In this document: in pieces, positions 57,691 through 64,000 of the stretch | Layout of the letters: each line of letters begins with the position of its first letter | Numbering within the stretch: position 1 is the first letter of the stretch | NCBI GenBank assembly: GCA_008973525.1 | Contig: WACJ01000048.1 | Location: forward strand, 1,364,001 to 1,428,000 | Direction: 5' to 3' | Length of the DNA: 64,000 nt | Source of the DNA: Stenopsyche tienmushanensis | Lineage: Eukaryota > Arthropoda > Insecta > Trichoptera > Stenopsychidae | Position numbers and translations under genes: made by a program | The notes under the pieces: generated by a model | Told to the model about the DNA's origin: nothing | The model's input: the letters and a program-made list of their open reading frames with translations, nothing else | Databases searched by the model: none

Positions 57691-57837
57691 TTTATAATTA
57701 TTCAGGTATGGAAAATAATTATTAATGTCCGCAACGTTGAAAGCTTAAAAGGCTGCTACTTTCCTGACTGATCACCAAATTTTCTAATTCTTAGCGATAC
57801 TCATTGAGCAAGAACGTAGATATACATGATTATACAA

Positions 57838-58020
57838 TATACAGAGTGTACAAAATTTCAACTTTAAATCGTCATAACTTTTTAATTTGTGATCGTAATA
57901 GAATGAAATAACTGTTTTTGTACTTTGCTATGTATTTTTAATTTAATCATTATTTTATGCAATTAGTTTGCGTTCCATGGATTTTCAAAACCGCATAACT
58001 TTGAAACAGCTATACAAAAT
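57838..58020 (+). repeat. Repeat family J tail, copy 3
   Basis: It starts TACAGAGTGTACAAAATTTC, then GTCATAACTTTTTAATTTG, ATAACTGTTTTTGTACTTTG and CTATGTATTTTTAATTT, matching 33440-33580. The start looks like a mariner terminus (ACAGGGTGT-like). Confidence 0.6.
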
Positions 58021-61000
58021 CGCATAAAAAAAGTTAATAAAAAAAATAAGGTAAACTAAAACTTGAAATATGATGTCAACCATGTTGAAAAAAGAAGTTT
58101 CAAGAAAAACGCGTTAAAAGATTAAAGAGCGTGGTCGTAATTCAGCGATATCAGATGCAATATGCTTTACACAGTCCTAAAAATAATTTTTTTCCAAATT
58201 TCGATTAATGTTTATGATTTATTTCCTATTTTATCCAAAATATCTCGATGCGTACTATTTATGAAATTTAAAGAAAATGCTTTAAAAAAAAGCGCATAAC
58301 TTCGAAATCGCACAAAAAGAGGTTTGAGTGTATTTATTTCTGAGCTTACAAAATCACATAAAATGTGCAAACGAATGAGAGTAGTGTATGGCGAGCAAAA
58401 ATAACTCCGCAAGTAAAGTGTTAAGAAGAAAGCTGAGTGTGAGCATACATTGATCTTGGATTTTTATCTAGACTATGAAAAAAATTCACAATAACAAACA
58501 AATTTCGAATTTGAATTACTATTTTTGATCGATCATCTCGATTCAGACTTACACTGATTTTCTGAATCTAAAATGTAAAACTGATCCGGTTGGTAATGTC
58601 GTACAAGATAAAGTGAAACTATCATATGGAAAATCTTTTCCATATAAATGTTTCTAATGGAGATTGCCCCATAAAGAGAACACATTAAGAATTTATCCAG
58701 ACTCTCATGCAGAAAGTCCTTTAACGCGAATCCCTTGATATTTTCGCACGTCCCCGGAAGCTGACCCCACACATTCAGGCCGTAAATTTTCTCACGAAAA
58801 ATTGAATGACTTTCACAACTTATACTTTCTATTGAATTATAATGCATTGTGGTTGCACTTCACACTTCATTGTTAAACTCGAAGAGCGCCCAACTTAATG
58901 AGCGACCGAGCCTTTAACGGATGATACACATGCATCTTTCGTTTCTATTTATTCGTGATATATGCATTCATTAATGCACATTCAACTTTCCATCGCCGGA
59001 TTGTGAGCATTTCGATAATTATTCACTTTTCCTTTCGGATGCCATTCGTATGCATAGCGTAATCTCCGACACGTGTGTCAATGCTTCGATTTAAGTCGCT
59101 GTTTGGTTACGCCGATAACATCCGACGTGTTCATACATCAAACCTCTGCCTATCTGGTGCGGAGGTTGTTGATCCCCGCTTCGAAATCCACCTCTAATGT
59201 ATGCAACTCATTTGCAAGATTAATGTATCGACCATGCATAATGAAAACCCCGGTAACATCCCTTAATCAAAAGGGTTGTCTGACTACGCATAGTTCGTTG
59301 AAAATTCCATTTAACCGCGAGATGATTTATTAAAAGGCAATTGCGGCCGCAATGATCGTTATAAATGCACTCAATTTGTCCGTCATTACAAAATAATATT
59401 TTGATGGAGCATTAGTCTTGTTATAATTCCTCGCGTTTCTCAATAGTTGCGCTCCATAATTTTTATTATTGGACCATAAAGATATTAAATTAGTTTCAAA
59501 ATGATCGACGAAGAAGATTAACTCGTTTGTTTGCAATTGGAACGTATAATTCCAACAGAACAAGTCGCGTTTCACGCACAATTTTCTATATATTAAATAG
59601 ATTGCTTTGAACTACTCTTGAAATTTTCAGGGTTCGATAACAGTCACAATTCCTTGGGCTTTGACCTGAATATAGTATGCATACAAGAAGGTCAAAGATC
59701 TGAAAACATACTATTTACATGCCCACAATAAGAATGAATGATTTAACACCTTTTGAGGATATATTTGTACATTTATTTTCACATACTTGCCCGAAAACCC
59801 ACGAAGAATGCTGTTGTTCTGCGTTTATTGCGGCCTGAATTACGATCTGAATGGGTCTTTGCTTTCTAATGGCTACTTATCACTCCATAATTTCGATGGA
59901 TTTTCAATCAAATACGCTTCTTTGCTTAAGGCGTTCTCACGATTCAAGTTTGATTGAGTATAATTCCAAAAATAAACATATTTATAATAAATATCTAAAG
60001 ATTTTGTGTAAGACTTTTATAATAATTAAAAAAATGACCCTTAGGGCGCGTTTTTACTATATGTTGACTGAATGAAATCTTCAGTGGGAGCCTAATTTGA
60101 AACCTGTCTTGAAACGTGTGAACATGTGTTTCAGTCGACTGTCAATTTTGCTTTCAACTGCTCATGCCATTGATTTTTTTTTGTTTGTGTTAGTTAAAAA
60201 ATGAGCCTCAAAAATTATCAAATAATTAAATTTTAATAAATCTTACATTGACTTGTAATAATTAATCGAAAATTAATGAAATGTGTGAACGATAATTGAT
60301 TCAAGTCCTATTCAACTTTTGTTGATCAACTATAATCGATCAATTAAATTCGATTCAATCATTTATTCAATCTCTAGAATCATGCGTATTGAAACAATCA
60401 CGAATAGGGAATCTAATCCCAGGATCCCGGACAGTTTAAGTGCTCATAATCGGAATTAATAAACGTAATCCCGAAAAATTCTGAATTGAATTTTTTATCT
60501 AACATAAATCATACACCTTACCACCACGATGAAGGCTACTAAATCGAGACATTACCGCTGAAATCTGGATGCTTGGAAACACTGGCGTAACTACTAATTG
60601 GCGAGCTTATGCGACGCCTAAGGGCAGTAACTGTCTAATCTATGTATACATATATATTTTCAAATGGTTATATATTAACCTTTCCCTACCGGTGATGTAT
60701 TTACTACACCTCGACTTTAATAATGGGAATATCTGTATGAAATATTATAGATACGGGGTTCAGAATTTTTTTATTCCTTCCTAATATAATTACAAATCAC
60801 ATCAAAGTATTATAGTATGTAAGTGATCATCTGCAGTGACGGAAATAAATAATTTATCGGGAAATCGGGGATTCTGCGAGTTTTATTATTTTGATGCTTT
60901 AATGTTACTTCGGACATATTTTCAAAATAATATTTGAATTTTTTAGTATTTTTTTTTTAATTGTATTTTCATCTTTTCTTAAATAAATAAAATTCTTTCG

Positions 61001-61116
61001 CCTTCAAGTTATTTTTTATATTAAGCAAATGGACTTATTAGTATAGTATTTTTGATCAAATTTATCTATTTAATTTTTTAAACTATTGAAAATCCCAGTG
61101 CCGGGATCCCGCATAA
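58021..61116. other. AT-rich intergenic DNA, no gene seen
   Basis: Unassigned frames include 58533-58847 (minus, 104 codons) and 59073-59333 (plus, 86 codons). None has a recognisable domain, and I do not call them. Confidence 0.45.
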
Positions 61117-61180
61117 AGCAACCACTAGACCAGTAGCTTGCCTATTTTATTATATATTACACAAACACAGCTTCATCGTT
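61117..61180 (+). repeat. Repeat family E, copy 1
   Basis: AAGCAACCACTAGACCAGTAG is followed by ATTTTATTATATATTACACA and AACACAGCTTCATC, matching 63115-63180. Confidence 0.7.
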
Positions 61181-62411
61181 TAGCTAAATATTTCCGTTAA
61201 CAAATGGAAAAAAATGATGCATAATATCATCATTTCCCAAGAGCTAAAAAGTTACTTCTACTACTTAAAAGTCTTACACATTTTATTTTTCAGACTTTAT
61301 AGAGCTATAGGCTTGAACTTTATTTTTTTAAAATTAGAATTAAAAGTTCATATTTTGTTTTGTAGAAGATCGCATATTAATAGTGTCTGAAATTTAATAA
61401 TCGAATCAAATATTCCGGTTGTTGAATTATGAATATAAAAATGCTATATCGGCAAAATAGACGCTCCGCTTGGTAATAGTCTATAACAATGCAGATTTCA
61501 CAAGACTGCTTTAACCGTTTTATGAAGGATACCACTGATTTTATTCGTCGATTTGTAACCACTGATGAAATTCGAGGTAACTACTGTGTACCAGGAAAAT
61601 AAAAGAAATGGAAACAGCAATTCCCCATCACCAAAGAAGGCCAAGTCCATTTTGCTTACAAATATGGCTATGGTTGATAATATTCCAATAGGCTAAACAA
61701 TCAATGGCAAATACTATGATATTTTTATGTCAGTTTCTCATTGAAGACAGTGAGAAGTCTGTAGTTTGTGTTCCATCATAGTAAAAAGATTTGCTCCAGA
61801 ATAGTTTTTTTTTATAGGGATTGATACTAATTCGTTACTATTAATTTTAATGTCAATATCCCTATAATTGTATACAGTTGTTACAAAACTTTGAACCATT
61901 CAAACGACCCTCAAAATAGTAAATACAGCCGCTACGTGGCGCTCAATTCAAGCTTATATAATATTTTATAAGGCCATATAAAGTCAAAATATTTGACCCA
62001 AGTGAATATATTCGCTATAAAAACATTGACATTTTATTGGAAATGTATGCATGTGTGCTAATATTGTCTTTTCTGAATTAAATTACAAATATAGTAGTTT
62101 TTAATGGGGCATAAATGCAAATGCATTCGGAATCATAAAGCGATTTCACATCTTACGAGGGGAAATATCAAAAGAAAGGAACCATAAAACCCAATAAATT
62201 GAATATAAATTTTGATTGTAAATAATCGTTGCTTGGTAATAAGCATCTTCGTGTGATGCAATTTATATCATCATTATCAACCATCCACAATGTTTCGATC
62301 TCTGGAACAAAATGGTTCCCCATCGGTGAATTCTTAAGTGGGTGATTTAAATAATTTTGAATTAAAACTTATGCATGGTGTTTTGCACATGGAACGCACA
62401 TGCCCGGTCTC
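61181..62411. other. AT-rich intergenic DNA, no gene seen
   Basis: No supported feature. Confidence 0.5.
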
Positions 62412-62600
62412 CAGACCTGACACCACTGGATTTCTTCGCCTGGGGACATACCCTATTCCGTAAATCGCACGGTATCCAGATCTGACACCACAGGATTTCT
62501 TTGTCTAGGGACGTGCAAAAGAGTTCATTTACACGACAGAGGTGCTCTCTTTAAATTTAACAAATTATTTGCATAACGTGTATCATATTGTTGGAAAGGA
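62412..62600 (+). pseudogene. DDE transposase C-terminal relic with the 65-bp duplication
   Basis: The first unit encodes PDLTPLDFFAWGHTLF; 65 bp later (62477) the second unit encodes PDLTPQDFFV, stop, GRAKEFIYTTEVLSLNL, which continues the true C terminus in its own frame. It is paralogous to 27153-27275 with the same offset, and clearly inactive. Confidence 0.75.
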
Positions 62601-62639
62601 GTTGACCTAAAGAACTTTTTAAAATTAAACGAAGTCCAA

Positions 62640-62945
62640 AATGGTTTTTTTGTTTAAATAATTTAGAAGTTGACAATTCTCATTATATATCAATTCTCAT
62701 TCATTTTTTGTAAAAATAAATTTATATTTGCCATAACTAGTATCTTTTATTTAAAAATTACATTTCAAATCAATCAATTGCATTAAATAATGATTTATTT
62801 AGAACGAAAGTACAAAAAGTTATGATGATTTAAAGATGAAATTTTGTATATTTTTTTTCATAATGTTGATAAAAAAATATATTTCGACAATCCTGACACT
62901 TAGGACATACGGCCTATATATAGCAAAAAATCCCTCTAATGCTCA
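62640..62945 (-). repeat. Repeat family J, copy 4 (inverted)
   Basis: The reverse complement gives TTTTTTGCTATATATAGGCC, GTCCTAAGTGTCAGGATTGT, TCAACATTATGAAAAAAA, then AAATTTCATCTTTAAATCAT and CATAACTTTTTGTACTTTCG, the same order as 33350-33480. Confidence 0.65.
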
Positions 62946-63088
62946 AAAATATTTTGTTGATCCAATTTCAAAACCCCATGTATACGTCACGAAAAATGAA
63001 ACCCTAAGTGGCAGTTGGTCGGAGAGTGAGGGTATGCTGCTAAACTGTAAGCTCTCCGTCTCCCTCGCATGCATCATAGACCCGCTAC

Positions 63089-63105
63089 TGTGTGTGTGTG
63101 TGTGT
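63089..63105 (+). repeat. TG microsatellite
   Basis: Eight TG units plus a T, inside repeat family E copy 2. Confidence 0.85.
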
Positions 63106-63114
63106 ACGTACCAC

Positions 63115-63180
63115 AAAGCAACTACAAGACGAGTAGTAGACTAATTTTATTATATATTACACAAACACAGCTTCATCTTT
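63115..63180 (+). repeat. Repeat family E, copy 2
   Basis: AAAGCAACTACAAGACGAGT then TTTTATTATATATTACACAA and ACACAGCTTCATC, as at 61117-61180. A weaker relative is at 16810-16860. Confidence 0.7.
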
Positions 63181-64000
63181 TAATTAATATCAACTTTCAC
63201 CAAATAAAAAAAATCTTAAGCTTTTTCTTTTTGTTTTTGTTGCCATATCCTTCTTAAATGAGTGAACTTTTTGGAATGCTTCTCTTCGATTCTCTCATAG
63301 ATGCTCATTGGATCCATCTTCAGCTTTATTTAACCGAGGACGAGGTCTCTCATTAGTTTATTTACCAATCGATTTCAGCAATAAGTGTTGCATCGTCTGA
63401 CTATTTGAATGCTGAATTTCGACATTTTTCTTGTTTGAATACATTTTTGAAGATCTTCTTTGTGTTCTATCATTAGTTTTGATTCAGCTGTATTTTGGAC
63501 TTATTCGATGAAGTTATGGTGATTCGATTAAAATCGTTTTTAAAGGAGAACTCTGGATTCATATTCGCGAGAAAGCTTCATTTAATCCATTAACATCTAC
63601 GTATCTGCCATTTACATAGCAGTTAACCGGTTTGCTAAGCGAATTAACAGAAGAACCGAAGTCATATTAATCAAATTTCGGCTCCATCCCCGGCAATTAT
63701 CAAATTTTCATAGCCGAACTCGAGATCCTAATAATAGTTTGCCACCGAACCGGTAAATATGACATTTTGTCTTTTCCATGTGTGCTTTTTTTACGTAATT
63801 GAAATGTTGTTTTCTACTGTGTACGTACTCATGAAAGTCATGGACGTTTTTCGATCTTCATTGTCAAGTTTCTTCTTAATTCGGCGATTGCCGTGGGCGA
63901 TGGCAGTTAAAGTGAACTGGTCGACCTGGTGTCAGATCTTGTCTTCTTTGTGGAAGCATTTAACAAAAAGATTGACGATCCTTCCGTCGTCGAAGACGTA
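63181..64000. other. Intergenic to window end, no gene seen
   Basis: No supported coding frame; the last 150 bp are less AT-rich but show no motif. Confidence 0.45.

Noticed and set aside
58533..58847. 104-codon minus-strand ORF as a gene
   Set aside because: No recognisable motif, no polyadenylation or splice signal that stands out; not better than chance by eye.
1..64000. CRISPR arrays, operons or phage-like modules
   Set aside because: The splice sites, TATA/initiator promoter, LINEs and mariner elements show a eukaryotic nuclear sequence; no regularly spaced identical repeats with unique spacers were seen.

Overview
This is a 64 kb piece of an AT-rich insect nuclear genome. The anchor is a complete CYP307A-type cytochrome P450 (spook/spookier, a Halloween ecdysteroidogenesis gene), so the source is an arthropod. 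R1-clade and jockey-like LINE relics, mariner/Tc1 relics and a short TTAGG array (the insect telomere unit) agree with that. The order cannot be fixed from this window; a holometabolous insect such as a moth or butterfly is plausible but is inference.

Layout. 1-12.3 kb holds no host gene that I can support. It carries copies of several short interspersed repeat families (called A, B, D and F here), a foldback element, an R1-clade LINE pseudogene, two small TIR elements and a mariner relic. 12.3-15.5 kb is the spook gene on the + strand: pyrimidine-rich 13-bp repeats, a TATA box, an arthropod initiator 31 bp downstream, a 5' leader without any ATG, two coding exons around a 438-bp intron, and a 550-residue product. 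15.5-21.4 kb is repeats and plain AT-rich DNA. 21.5-22.05 kb is a small two-exon gene on the - strand for a 145-residue secreted protein that I do not recognise. 22.3-27.3 kb is a transposon cluster: an internally deleted mariner with both TIRs next to hAT-like sequence, a 310-bp foldback element, a jockey-like LINE 3' end with a perfect 12-bp target-site duplication, and Tc1/mariner-like fragments. 30.5-30.7 kb has a probable first coding exon (signal peptide plus a strong splice donor) of a + strand gene whose remaining exons I could not find. 31-64 kb is almost all interspersed repeats and mariner, hAT (ZBED-like) and LINE relics, plus one tRNA-Met-like SINE head or pseudogene and two perfect hairpins.

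How it works together. The supported host genes are spook, the small secreted-protein gene and the exon at 30.5 kb; nothing shows they are functionally linked. The rest is best read as layered mobile-element history. Two copies of one jockey-like LINE are nearly identical and both keep intact target-site duplications, which points to recent activity. A 65-bp tandem duplication inside a transposase remnant occurs identically at two loci 35 kb apart. I found no CRISPR array, operon or prokaryotic feature. I did not find a clear new biological system; the best leads are the unrecognised secreted protein, the exon at 30.5 kb, and the short ORF kept in three copies of repeat family B.
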